From NCBI GenBank assembly GCA_963811225.1, contig CAWEQO010000001.1:682001-746000 (forward strand): 64,000 nucleotides of DNA, given 5' to 3'. The first letter of the stretch is position 1. Each line of letters starts with the position of its first letter. Origin of the DNA: CAWEQO01 sp963811225 (GTDB taxonomy: Bacteria; Chloroflexota; Anaerolineae; Anaerolineales; Anaerolineaceae). A program made the translations under genes and the position numbers. The notes below the pieces were generated by a model. The model was not told the origin of the DNA, did not search any database, and saw only the letters and a program-made list of their open reading frames with translations. This document shows, one piece after another, positions 52,404 to 60,756 of this stretch.

Positions 52404-53627
52404 GTCGACAAAGCGGCGGAGGTTCATGAACCCTTCCGGCTCTGTTTTGGTTACCTGTACCTCTGGCGTCTCATGCCAGTCGGCGCAGCGCTGGATGGCA
52501 TCACGCAGCGCCGCTGCCAGCCCAGGTGTCGGCTCGTCCTCAGGCTCCAGGTAGAGCGCCTTGACCTCGAAGATGCCCTCTTTGCGGTGGGCCTTGGCGT
52601 CCAGGCGGCCGACCAGCCGGCCCTGATGCAAGATGGGCAGCAGGTAGTAGCCGTAGCGGCGCCTGGCGGCCGGCAGGTAACATTCGATGGAGAAGTCGAA
52701 GCCGAACAGATCGCGGGCGCGGGCCCGATCCCAGACCAGCGGGTCGAAGGGGGAGAGCAGGGTGGTATAGGTCGCTTGCAGGCATCCCGCCCGGGCAGCC
52801 TCCAGCAGCGGCAGGTTGTCGGGATGGACCAGGGCAGGCTCGTCCCAGCCCTGGACCGAGACGGTTTGCAAACGGCCTTGCTCCAGCAGTTCGCCCAGGG
52901 CGGCGGCGGTCTCACGCTTCGGCAGGCGGAAGTAATCGGGCGCCCAGGCGGCTTTGGCGACGCCCAGGCAGCGCACGGCCTTCGCAGCCAGCTCGCGCAG
53001 CATCTCCTCACGTGATGGAGTCTGTGCGTCGTCGTAGCCGGGCAGCACCCGCTCGGCCAGGTCGTAGACCCGCTGGAATTTGTCGCGCCTTGCAATCATC
53101 AACGTCCCGGCGGTAAACAGATGCTCCAGGGCTTCTTTTTCCTCTTTCCAATCCCACCAGCCGCTGCTGCGCGCTTCCTTCCGCTCGAAGTCGGCCGAAC
53201 GCACCGGGCCCTTGGAGCGGATGCGGCCCAAGACCTCCTCCACCACCCCGGCGTGCTCGCGCATCCAGGCCTGCTCGTCCCCCCAGCCGCGGCGCTGGCC
53301 GTTGAGCATCAGGCGGCGGTAAAGCGGGTAATCCTCGATGGGCAGGAAGCAGGCGGCGTGCGCCCAGTATTCGAACAGAGCGCCTTCGGCCAGCAGTTCA
53401 TCCAGCCAGGCGGGATCGTAAGCGCCCAGGCGGCTCCACAGCGCCATGTAGGGGCTGCGGGCGATCACGTGGATCGTGTCGATCTGCAGGGCGCTCATGC
53501 GCCGGATGGCGGCCAGCACGTCCGGCTTTTGGGCGGGATGCGTGGGCGGGGTTAAGAGCCCTTGCGCTTCCAGTTGGATCAGGCGCACGGCCTCGACAGT
53601 CAGGGGCGGCGAGGAATCGGGGTTCAT
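52317..53627 (-). CDS. YcaQ-like winged-helix DNA glycosylase (crosslink repair)
   Basis: 436 residues. The family (PF06224; AlkX/YcaQ, AlkZ) opens bulky alkyl lesions and interstrand crosslinks. The active-site stretch is LQIDTIHVIARSPYMALWSRLG (QxD motif near residues 46-50), and later FSIECYLPAARRRYGYYLLPIL and DAKAHRKEGIFEVKALYLEPE are standard. The last 30 or so residues (from FVDVAVGIPAYRRP on) are encoded by the palindromic repeat at 52375-52403 and beyond, so the natural C terminus has probably been replaced. The ATG overlaps the stop of the Gfo/Idh gene by 4 nt. Confidence 0.88.
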   Translation of the reverse strand: MNPDSSPPLTVEAVRLIQLEAQGLLTPPTHPAQKPDVLAAIRRMSALQIDTIHVIARSPYMALWSRLGAYDPAWLDELLAEGALFEYWAHAACFLPIEDYPLYRRLMLNGQRRGWGDEQAWMREHAGVVEEVLGRIRSKGPVRSADFERKEARSSGWWDWKEEKEALEHLFTAGTLMIARRDKFQRVYDLAERVLPGYDDAQTPSREEMLRELAAKAVRCLGVAKAAWAPDYFRLPKRETAAALGELLEQGRLQTVSVQGWDEPALVHPDNLPLLEAARAGCLQATYTTLLSPFDPLVWDRARARDLFGFDFSIECYLPAARRRYGYYLLPILHQGRLVGRLDAKAHRKEGIFEVKALYLEPEDEPTPGLAAALRDAIQRCADWHETPEVQVTKTEPEGFMNLRRFVDVAVGIPAYRRPTCSAPLARTRRFAFRLR

Positions 53628-55025
53628 TCAGGCGTTCCGGCGAACCCCGCGCGCTCGACCACCACCTTGTCCAGGCGAGCGCGCTCGGCGGCGAAGGCCG
53701 TCAGGTGGCTCTCCAGGGCTTCGCGGGCCGTCCGGGCGGCCTCGGCATTGCTGCCGGAGCGAAGACTGTCGAGGAAGGCGGCCATCAGGCCGAAGTCGCC
53801 GCCACCGTGACCGACGTCGTGCCCGCCCGAGGTGTCGTAAACGGTGTGCTGGTCGGAGCGGTGCTCGTCGACGGTGACGCTGGAGCCGCCGATGCCGAAG
53901 TAAGCCTGCAGGCGGCCGCGCGAGCCCTCGATGCGGGTGGAACGATGCTCGGTGTGCGAGTGACCGTGCATGGTCAGGGTGACCGAGAGGCCGCCCGCGT
54001 ACTCCATCGAGACCACTTGATGGTCGACCACATTGTTGTCGCAGTGATAGACGCAGCGCCCATAGGGGCCGGTGCGCAGTTTCTCCATGATGTTCTCGGG
54101 TGTGGGGTCTTCGCTCAGCACACTGACCGGCCACTCGCGAAACTCGGTCATCTGGCGCAGGAGCGGCACCACATTCCCGGCGGCGCGCACCAGGTCCGGC
54201 GAGTTGAGGTAGGCGGCCACGGCGGCCTGCTCGAAGCCCTTAGCGCCTTCCACGATACTGCGCCACAGCGGCACCAGGTCGTGATAGATCCAGGGGGCGT
54301 AGTAGGGGCAGGTATCGGCGGCGGGGCAGCCGTCGGTGCAGCGCATGGGAGCGCCCTCTGGGGCGTTCTCTGCCCGGAAGTGGATCAGGCTGCCGACGCT
54401 GGAGAGGCGCTCGCAGCGCCGGTCGAGCATCCAGGGCAGGATGTCCAGATCGTGGACGCACTTGGCCAGGATCATCGGGCTGGACTGGTCGCTGTTGCGC
54501 CAGTTGCCGCGCACGTAGCTGTGGGCCATGTGCCACCAGCCGACGTTCTCGCGCTGTGACACGTCGACGATATCGCCGAGCATGCCCGAGCGCACAACTT
54601 CGCGGATCTTGCGGAAGTGGCCGGTGTAGCGCAGCACGTGGCAGATGTGCAGCTGGCGGTCCATTTCCTCGCTGACCTGCACCAGCCGGCGGCATTCCTC
54701 GGCGGTGGTGGCCATGGGCTTTTCGAGCAGGACGTGATACCCGGCGCGCAGGGCCGCCAGGGTGGGGGCGGTGTGCTGCCAGTCTTGCGTGGCGATCAGG
54801 GCGGCCTCGCCCAGCTGCGGGACGTTCCAGCAGGGCCTGCCAGCTTTCGAACTGGCGCTCAGCGGGGATGTTATGGGCGCGCGCGAAACGCTCGCGGCGG
54901 ACAGCGTTCGGCTCCGCCACGGCGACGAAGCGCAGCTGATCCGGGTGGCGCAGGGCGTAGGGGGCATAGGAGTCAGCGCCGCGCTGGCCTGCGCCGATCA
55001 AAACAGCCTGGATGGGTTCAGACAT
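53624..55025 (-). CDS. Gfo/Idh/MocA family oxidoreductase (frameshifted)
   Basis: About 467 residues once one base of the GGG (plus strand) at 54819-54821 is removed: the first frame runs from the ATG at 55025, the second is open 53624-54967. The N-terminal Rossmann fold begins QAVLIGAGQRG, with FVAVAEPNAVRRERF as second strand; HVLLEKPMATTAEEC carries the EKP motif that binds NAD(P). The C-terminal domain is the usual large beta-sheet and includes four cysteines near residue 250 (CTDGCPAADTCPYY), which is unusual for the family. Such enzymes oxidise or reduce sugars, inositol and related compounds. It is coupled to the YcaQ-like gene by ATGA overlap. Confidence 0.8.
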
Positions 55026-55049
55026 GGATAAGGGAACTCGCTTTCTATG

Positions 55050-55112
55050 AAGGGCAGGTGATTGGGCAATTGGCAATTGGTAATTGGTTATTTGTGACTG
55101 GGCAATCCGATA
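55050..55112. repeat. CAATTGCC-family repeat in a divergent promoter region
   Basis: Degenerate units GGCAATTGG, TAATTGG and GGCAATCC lie between the divergent Gfo/Idh and Mut7-C genes, 25-90 nt upstream of the former. Whether they take part in regulation is unknown. Confidence 0.55.
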
Positions 55113-55169
55113 CTGGGAATATGATATCCCATTTCGGTTAGAATGAGGTGATAGATCGAGAAATCCATT

Positions 55170-55941
55170 ATGCCTTTCGCCAGTTTCCGCTTTTACGCTG
55201 AATTGAACGATTTCCTGCCGCGCAAGCGGCGGTTCAAGGACCGCGCCTACCGCTTCGAGAACCACCCCTCGGTCAAAGACGCCATCGAGGCGCAGGGCGT
55301 GCCGCACACCGAAGTGGAGCTGATCCTGGTCAACGGCACGTCGCAGGATTTTGGCTACCAACTGAACGGACGGCGACCAGGTGAGCGTCTACCCGGTGTT
55401 CGAGTCGCTGGACGTGACCGGGCTGCTGCGGGTGCGGCCCGAACCGCTGCGCGAGCCGCGCTTCGTGCTGGACGCGCACCTGGGGCGGCTGGCGGCCTAC
55501 CTGCGCCTGCTGGGCTTCGACGCGTTGTATCGCAACGATTACGCCGACGAAGAGCTGGCGCGCATTTCTCAAGAGGAGGGGCGCATCCTGCTGACCCGCG
55601 ACCGGGGCCTGCTGAAGCGCAGCGCGGTCACGCACGGCTATGCGATCCGCGAGACGGCTTCCAAAACCCAGGTGCGGGAGGTGCTGCGGCGCTTCGACCT
55701 GTTCCGGGCGATCGAGCCGTTCACGCGCTGCCTGGCGTGCAACGGGCGGCTGGAGCCGGTGGAGAAGGCAGCCGTGCTGGCGCAGCTGCCCGAGGAAACC
55801 CGCCGATATTATGAGGAGTTCTGGCAGTGCCAGGGCTGCGGTAAGGTGTACTGGCAGGGCTCGCATTACGAGAAGATGCGGGAATTCGTGGAGGAGATCA
55901 GGCAATCAGGCGCTCAGGCAATTGGGGGGTCAGGCAATTAG
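55170..55941 (+). CDS. Mut7-C ubiquitin-like/RNase-like protein (frameshifted)
   Basis: About 257 residues once one G of the GG at 55368-55369 is removed: first frame 55170-55814, second 55381-55941. N-terminal ubiquitin-like Mut7-C domain (about 1-85: RFYAELNDFLPRKRRF, VNGTSQDFGYQL, then NDGDQVSVYPVFES after correction). C-terminal Mut7-C RNase/PIN-like domain (about 100-245) with FVLDAHLGRLAAYLRLLGFD (catalytic Asp), ILLTRDRGLLKR and a zinc site of two CxxC pairs (CLACNG, CQGCGK). The last dozen residues are encoded by CAATTGCC-type repeats. Family function is a presumed RNA nuclease. Confidence 0.8.
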
Positions 55942-55985
55942 GCAATTGGGGCTGAGGCAATTGGGCGCTCAGGCGCTTGGGTAAT
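55899..55985. repeat. CAATTGCC-family repeat over the Mut7-C stop codon
   Basis: Imperfect units (GGCAATCAGG, GGCAATTGGGG, GGCAATTAGG, GGCGCTCAGG) run from the last coding residues to about 40 nt past the stop at 55941. Confidence 0.65.
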
Positions 55986-56000
55986 GGGGAATCCTCTGTC

Positions 56001-56095
56001 TCGAATTCAGATATCAGAGGGGCGTCCCACGCCCCGGGCCTTAGGAAATATCCAAAGACCCCGGGCGTGGGAGCCCCTCTGATATCTGAATTCGA
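56001..56095. terminator. Near-perfect 35-bp hairpin between convergent genes
   Basis: TCGAATTCAG to GAGGGG (56001-56022) is exactly complementary to 56074-56095, and the inner TCCCACGCCCCGGG pairs with CCCGGGCGTGGGA (one bulged C). The loop is about 20 nt. It lies between the converging Mut7-C and GH13 genes. Confidence 0.7.
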
Positions 56096-56271
56096 TCACG
56101 CACCAACCCCCAGCCGCACAAACCGGGGACATATCTTGCCCCTAAACTTGCAAATGCTCCAGCGGTATAAGTTAGCGAGCCTTGAGAAAACGCTTCGCAA
56201 TCAATCGGCGCGAGCACCCCGTTGAGCGTCGCCACGCAGGAGTGTGGGACGGAGGAAACCCGGAATCGGGG

Positions 56272-58038
56272 TCAGGAGTCTTTATCCTGCGAGAGGATGA
56301 TGCAGGTATACGGGCCGATGCCGATATCGCCCTGGCAGAGCAGGCCGTCGCGCTCACCGGGGTGGGCCCAGACGTGGAAGCTGGGCGAGTTGTGGAACTC
56401 GTAGTCGTAGCCGGCCCAATCGCTGTTGAAGCGCACTTTCCACAGGCCGGGCTCGGGGAAGCCGATGGTGTAGCGGTCCCAACCCCGGTTGCTAAAGTTG
56501 GCGACGACGATGGTGCTGTCGCCGGAACCACCCTGGTCCCAGCGCAGGAAGCCCAGCATCTTATCCCCATTGTTAATGTGGTGGATGTGCAGGTTCTGCC
56601 CGCTGAGCCCCGCGGTCTGCCCGGTCTTGTCGAGGCGCAGGGCGATCAGGTCGCGGTACAGGTTGAGGATGCCGCGGAAGCGCCTGGCCTTCGACCAATC
56701 CAGCGGATCGGTGTCGCGGAACCACTCGTCCTCCAGGAACTCCTGACCCTGGAAGATCATCGGGATGCCGGGGGCGGTGAACACCAGCGCCGCGCCCAGG
56801 GTGGAGCGCTTCTTGCTGAAGTAGCTGGCGGCGTGGCCCGGGTAGATCTCTTCGGGCAGGCGCGCATGGCCGTTGGCAACCTCGTCGTGCGATTCGGTGT
56901 AGATGACGCGCTCGAAGCTGTCGCTGTTGTAGCGCACACGCAGGGCGTCGGCCACGGCATACAGATCGCGCTGCTGGTCCTCCACGGCGGTCAGGGCAGC
57001 GCGCAGCGGGTGCACGAAGTTGGGGTCCCACTGGGCGTTGAAGCCGGCTCCACCCTGGCCGGTAGACTGGGTAACGCGATCATTGCCCGTCATGTCCTCG
57101 GCGATGTGGATCTTCCAGGGCTGGCGGGCGGCCTTCTCGTCGTTGATCCACTGCAGCAGGCTCCAGCCCTCGGGGATGTCGCCGCTAGGATCGTCGTTGT
57201 AGCCGCGCACGTTGCGAATGGTCACGGTCGAATCGAAGCGCAAACCGTCCAGGCGGTATTCCTCCAGCCACATCAGAGCGTTGTCACGCAGGAACTGGCG
57301 CACCTCGCCCCGACCATAGTCGAAGCGGTCGCCCCAGGGGGTGGAAGAGCGGTAATCGTTGTAGAAGTAGATGCCGCCCTTGCCGCCCTGACTCCAACCG
57401 TCGAACTGCCACAGGCCGTTTTCCTCGATCCCGGTGTGGTTATAGACCACATCCAGCAGCACCGCGATCCCATGCTCGTGGGCGGCGTCGATGAAGTCCT
57501 TGAAGGCGTCCGGACCGCCATAAGCGTCTTCGATGGCAAACAGGCTGCCGGGGTTGTAACCCCAGGAATAGCTGCCGGAAAACTCGAAGGGCGGCATGAC
57601 CTCGATGGCGTTGATGCCCAGGCTTTGCAGGTAGGGCAGCTTCTCGATCACGTGGCGCAGATCGCCGGGCTGACCGCCGGGGGCGTCGTTGAAGGTGCCG
57701 ACGTGCAGCTCGTAGATCACCAGCCGGTTCCAGGCGGGCATCTGGAAGGGACGCTCGCTCCAGGGATAATTGTGGTGATAGATGACCGCGCAGTGGTCGG
57801 GTCCGGTAACCCAGCGGGCGTAGGGATCGATGCGGGGCAGCACCCGGCCCTGGTAGGTGATCAGGAAGCGGTAGGTGTGGCCGGGCCTGGCGGCAGCCAC
57901 GTCACGCGACCAGATGCCGGCCCCCTCTTTGCACAAGTCGACCGGCCGCCGGGACCAGCTGCCCTCGATCTGGACAAAATCGGCGTGCGGGGCCCAGACA
58001 CGGAAGGTGACGCCCCGGTCGAATGGGACTGCGCCCAT
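56272..58038 (-). CDS. GH13 alpha-glucan enzyme (branching enzyme/alpha-amylase family)
   Basis: 588 residues. An N-terminal CBM48-type domain (about 1-95, GVTFRVWAPHADFVQIEGSW) leads to the TIM barrel with all four GH13 regions: DVVYNHTG (about 196-203), GLRFDSTVT with nucleophile Asp269, IHIAEDMTG with acid/base Glu314, and YTESHDEV with Asp385. A C-terminal beta domain closes it. The layout (CBM48, then barrel, about 590 aa) fits branching enzymes or trehalose-forming maltooligosyl hydrolases; I cannot decide between them. No signal peptide, so it probably acts on internal glycogen. It follows the GNAT gene by 38 nt. Confidence 0.85.
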   Translation of the reverse strand: MGAVPFDRGVTFRVWAPHADFVQIEGSWSRRPVDLCKEGAGIWSRDVAAARPGHTYRFLITYQGRVLPRIDPYARWVTGPDHCAVIYHHNYPWSERPFQMPAWNRLVIYELHVGTFNDAPGGQPGDLRHVIEKLPYLQSLGINAIEVMPPFEFSGSYSWGYNPGSLFAIEDAYGGPDAFKDFIDAAHEHGIAVLLDVVYNHTGIEENGLWQFDGWSQGGKGGIYFYNDYRSSTPWGDRFDYGRGEVRQFLRDNALMWLEEYRLDGLRFDSTVTIRNVRGYNDDPSGDIPEGWSLLQWINDEKAARQPWKIHIAEDMTGNDRVTQSTGQGGAGFNAQWDPNFVHPLRAALTAVEDQQRDLYAVADALRVRYNSDSFERVIYTESHDEVANGHARLPEEIYPGHAASYFSKKRSTLGAALVFTAPGIPMIFQGQEFLEDEWFRDTDPLDWSKARRFRGILNLYRDLIALRLDKTGQTAGLSGQNLHIHHINNGDKMLGFLRWDQGGSGDSTIVVANFSNRGWDRYTIGFPEPGLWKVRFNSDWAGYDYEFHNSPSFHVWAHPGERDGLLCQGDIGIGPYTCIILSQDKDS

Positions 58039-58076
58039 CCCAGGATTGGAAGAAGATTTTAATGGCCGGCACGCAG

Positions 58077-58511
58077 TCAGCTCAACTTGTAGCGGTACAT
58101 GTTGGTGTTGCGCTTCTCGAAGCCAACCTTTTGATACAGGCGGTTGGCGGCCTCGCGAGACGGGCGAGAGGACAGATCGACCGTCTTGGCGCCCACTTTG
58201 CGGGACTGCTCGATGGCCGCCTGGGTGAGCGCCCCGCCCATGCCCTGGCCGCGCGCAGCCTCATCCACCACCACGTCCTCAATCCAGGCGCGCACGCCGG
58301 TGGGGATGCGGAAGGTGACCAGGGTCAGCATGCCGTCGATGCGGCCGGTAAGGTCGTTGCGGGCGATAAAGAGGAAGTCGCCTTGCGACCGAACGATCTC
58401 CTCGATTTGCTCGCGAGTGGGCACCTTGGCGCTGGTGGACAACTGCGGGATCAAGCGTTCGAACGCTTGGACCAGCTCGTCGTTGACTTCGGTGGCGATT
58501 GAAATATCCAT
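58077..58511 (-). CDS. GNAT family N-acetyltransferase
   Basis: 144 residues. A single GNAT fold: the acetyl-CoA pyrophosphate loop is VVVDEAARGQGMGGALTQAA (the Q/RxxGxG/A motif RGQGMGG), and the C-terminal part PSREAANRLYQKVGFEKRNTNMYR is the usual end with the tyrosine near the CoA. It transfers acetyl groups to an amine of unknown identity. It lies between DUF72 and GH13 genes on the same strand; the spacer upstream (58512-58565) has a CAATTGCC-type repeat. Confidence 0.88.
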   Translation of the reverse strand: MDISIATEVNDELVQAFERLIPQLSTSAKVPTREQIEEIVRSQGDFLFIARNDLTGRIDGMLTLVTFRIPTGVRAWIEDVVVDEAARGQGMGGALTQAAIEQSRKVGAKTVDLSSRPSREAANRLYQKVGFEKRNTNMYRYKLS

Positions 58512-58529
58512 GGATGAGTGATTCCTCCG

Positions 58530-58580
58530 TTGATTGGTAATCCGGCAATCTGAAATTTGGGTACTTTAGGGATTGGGCAA
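58530..58580. repeat. CAATTGCC-family repeat between GNAT and DUF72 genes
   Basis: GATTGGTAATCCGGCAATC and GATTGGGCAATCCC units cover the spacer and the last codons of the DUF72 gene (stop at 58566). Confidence 0.5.
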
Positions 58581-59312
58581 TCCCTTCTTCACCATCTCCC
58601 ACAGCATCAGCGCATTGGCGGTAGCCGCGAACGCAGCGGTATTGTCAAATATACACCAAGCAGGTGCAGAGCTGGCATGCGCCTGCAAGCGGGGCAGTAG
58701 ATCGTTCAGCTGCTGCTCGGTGTAAGCAGTGTAATACATTTTGGGCGAACCATGCAGGCGATAATAGAAAAGACCGTCCCAACCGCCGGGCTTGGACGCG
58801 CCCGGGGCGGAAGGCGGGTCGGCGGCGGCGCGGGCGACGTGAAGGCGGGCCAACAGGGCCTCCACCTCGGGGCGATACCAACTGGGATGGCGCGGCTCGC
58901 ACACCACCTGCCCGTCGAACTGGTCTTGCAGGCGTTCGAAGAAGGTGGCCGCATCGCCGGCTTCAAAGCGCAGGCTGGGCGGCAGCTGTACCAGCAGCGG
59001 ACCGAGCTTATCGCCCAAGGAGAGCGGCCCTTGCAGGAACTCGCCCAGGCGTTTGAGATCGGTCAGCCGGCCTTCGTGGGTGATGGCCCGGTTTAGCTTG
59101 ACTGCAAAGCGGAAGCCTGCGGGCGCCGACCGGGCCCAGCGGGCGTAGGTGGCGGGCTGGTGAAATTTGTAAAAGGATGAATTGATCTCGACGGCCGGAA
59201 AGCGGGCGGCATAACGTTCAAGATGAGCGCCGCTGGCAGGGAACCATTCGGCGTCGGGCCGTGGGATGGACCAACCGGCGGTGCCCACGTAGATTTGGGA
59301 GGAATCTTCCAC
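58566..59312 (-). CDS. DUF72 (YecE-like) protein
   Basis: 248 residues. The DUF72 TIM-barrel landmarks are all present: YVGTAGWSIPRPDAEWFP at the start, LERYAARFPAVEINSSFYKFHQPATYARWA, FRFAVKLNRAITHEGRL, LGPLLVQLPPSLRF, EPRHPSWYRPEVEALL and FYYRLHGSPKMYYTAYTEQQL. The family is cytoplasmic, widespread and of unproven function (metal-dependent nuclease-like fold has been suggested). The final residues GLPNP fall inside a repeat. Confidence 0.9.
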   Translation of the reverse strand: MEDSSQIYVGTAGWSIPRPDAEWFPASGAHLERYAARFPAVEINSSFYKFHQPATYARWARSAPAGFRFAVKLNRAITHEGRLTDLKRLGEFLQGPLSLGDKLGPLLVQLPPSLRFEAGDAATFFERLQDQFDGQVVCEPRHPSWYRPEVEALLARLHVARAAADPPSAPGASKPGGWDGLFYYRLHGSPKMYYTAYTEQQLNDLLPRLQAHASSAPAWCIFDNTAAFAATANALMLWEMVKKGLPNP

Positions 59313-59378
59313 AGAACGCTTCCTTCCGAATTCAAGCAGGTCCTGAGGGTTACGAAAATTCTTAGGGCCTGTTTGCTG

Positions 59379-60113
59379 TTACCACCACTTGTCACCGCTG
59401 TTGTGAGCGGCGGCCTTCTTAGGCTCGACATCCTTCTGGCGAGTCCGCTCTCGTTTCCAGAAATCTTCGCCCTGGATGCGCTTCAGCTGCTTGACTGAAT
59501 TGATGCGCCGGCTCAGCTTGATCTGTGATTTACGGACGAAATAAGCGACCGGGATCATCAGCACGCCAAACTGGAGGATATAAAAGAAGTAAATGGTGAA
59601 CTCGTTGCCGGTGGTGTAGTCGGGCGCGATGCTGAAGTCGGACGGCTTGGTGGGATGGCGCAAGTTGTACTGCCCGGGCTCATCAACGTAGATTGCCATG
59701 ACCGGGCGACCCTTGGCGAAGGGGCTGTCGTAAGGGCGCAGGCCGCGCTCGATAAAACGGATGCTGGCAGGGCTGCCGGAGGGGCTGCGGGCGTTGATCC
59801 AGGGTTTGCCGCTGCGTACGGCGAGATCGTCGGACGCCTGCAGCAGATCCGAGTCGTTGGTGTAAATCTGGTACCAGCCTGGCGCAGTGAGCGTGACGGT
59901 GTGGTTCTGGCCCTCGCCCATATGGATGACGGTCACGTCGTTGGGGTGGACCACGTTCAGCAGGCCGAGCTGCTCGGGCGCCCACAAGAATGGATACCCG
60001 GCAAGTTTGACCAGGCTGGGCAGCGAGCACAACACCATCAGGAACAGGACGAACAGAATGATCCCCAACACGATGGGGGATATTTTTGAAGGGTGGTAGG
60101 ACTGGTCAGACAT
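59379..60113 (-). CDS. Hypothetical membrane protein with two spans
   Basis: 244 residues from the ATG at 60113, with GAGGTG just upstream. Two hydrophobic helices (about 12-34 and 178-200) frame an extracytoplasmic domain of about 140 residues (NVVHPNDVTVIHMGEGQNHTVTL and WYQIYTNDSDLLQASDDLAVR are typical strands), and the C-terminal 45 residues are basic and cytoplasmic. The outside domain resembles small beta-sandwich sensors but I do not recognise a family. It is transcribed on the minus strand away from the pheS T-box region. Confidence 0.6.
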   Translation of the reverse strand: MSDQSYHPSKISPIVLGIILFVLFLMVLCSLPSLVKLAGYPFLWAPEQLGLLNVVHPNDVTVIHMGEGQNHTVTLTAPGWYQIYTNDSDLLQASDDLAVRSGKPWINARSPSGSPASIRFIERGLRPYDSPFAKGRPVMAIYVDEPGQYNLRHPTKPSDFSIAPDYTTGNEFTIYFFYILQFGVLMIPVAYFVRKSQIKLSRRINSVKQLKRIQGEDFWKRERTRQKDVEPKKAAAHNSGDKWW

Positions 60114-60271
60114 GGACACCTCACGCCAAGTGGTGTTGTATAGGCCCGGCAAGGCGGGCGCCGGCCCGTGAAATCAAGTAAGAGGAATCTGTATACATTG
60201 TAACGCTTTTTCGCACCGCTATCCAGGTGGATCGTGAAGGAAGGCACAAGCGGGCGCATTCAAGTGTTGTA

Positions 60272-60320
60272 GATTTTTGTTGAGTGTCGGCGCAGTTAGG
60301 TCGATAATCTAACAAAAATC
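60272..60320. repeat. 10-bp inverted repeat GATTTTTGTT/AACAAAAATC
   Basis: Arms 60272-60281 and 60311-60320 lie in the spacer between the divergent membrane protein and the pheS leader. It is AT-rich and could be an operator or a weak terminator. Confidence 0.4.
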
Positions 60321-60424
60321 GTACCGGCAGTCCTTATGCGCACCGGAATACCAAAACTTGCGGGGAACCCGTATTATAATGCAAGCAGTGGGGAATGGGG
60401 CCCATGAAGATTGGGCGATTGGGC

Positions 60425-60453
60425 TTGAAATTTCGGCCCGTCAATGGCATAAT
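60425..60453 (+). promoter_or_regulatory. Promoter of the pheS T-box leader
   Basis: TTGAAA (60425-60430), 17 nt, CATAAT (60448-60453). The start near 60460 precedes stem I of the leader. A second TATAAT at 60375-60380 may give a longer transcript. Confidence 0.5.
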
Positions 60454-60459
60454 GAGAGG

Positions 60460-60755
60460 AAATATACTGCCAAAAAAGGCCGTGACGGAGGAAAGTACGC
60501 TGGCGGAAACCGACAGGGAGGCAGGGGCAAAGACTGAGACCCCTTCCCGGCGGAACCCGGCCGAAGTTCCCTCCCGAGCCGCTCAGGGGAACGCCCGTAA
60601 GGGCCAGTAGTTTGAGCCGCAGGCGCAGCGTTAGCGGCGCAGCCAATCGCCCGTCCAGGGGCCGTTGGATCGAGTGGGCCGTGCGTTGCGCGGCCAAGCA
60701 GGGTGGCACCGCGGATTGAACCCCGTCCCTAGTTTTGGGATGGGTGTTATTTTAA
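60460..60755 (+). ncRNA. T-box leader RNA of pheS
   Basis: The canonical T-box AGGGTGGCACCGCG lies at 60700-60713. It is followed by a terminator hairpin (CCCGTCCC at 60722-60729 with GGGATGGG at 60737-60744) and a T-rich tail. About 200 nt upstream, AGTA (60494-60497) in GGAAAGTACGC fits the S-turn at the base of stem I, and GAAGTTC (60563-60569) is a candidate specifier region with the Phe codon TTC. Uncharged tRNA-Phe binding would pair its acceptor end with the T-box and stabilise the antiterminator, switching pheS on. The TGGN base is C here, which would pair with G73, whereas tRNA-Phe usually has A73. Confidence 0.8.
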
Positions 60756-60756
60756 A

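Noticed and set aside
56182..58062. A 626-residue open frame on the plus strand
   Set aside because: It is antisense to the GH13 gene, which has all catalytic motifs; the long frame results from high GC codon use. Other long antisense frames (for example 3371-4729 minus, 31016-31891 minus, 13040-13894 plus) were rejected for the same reason.
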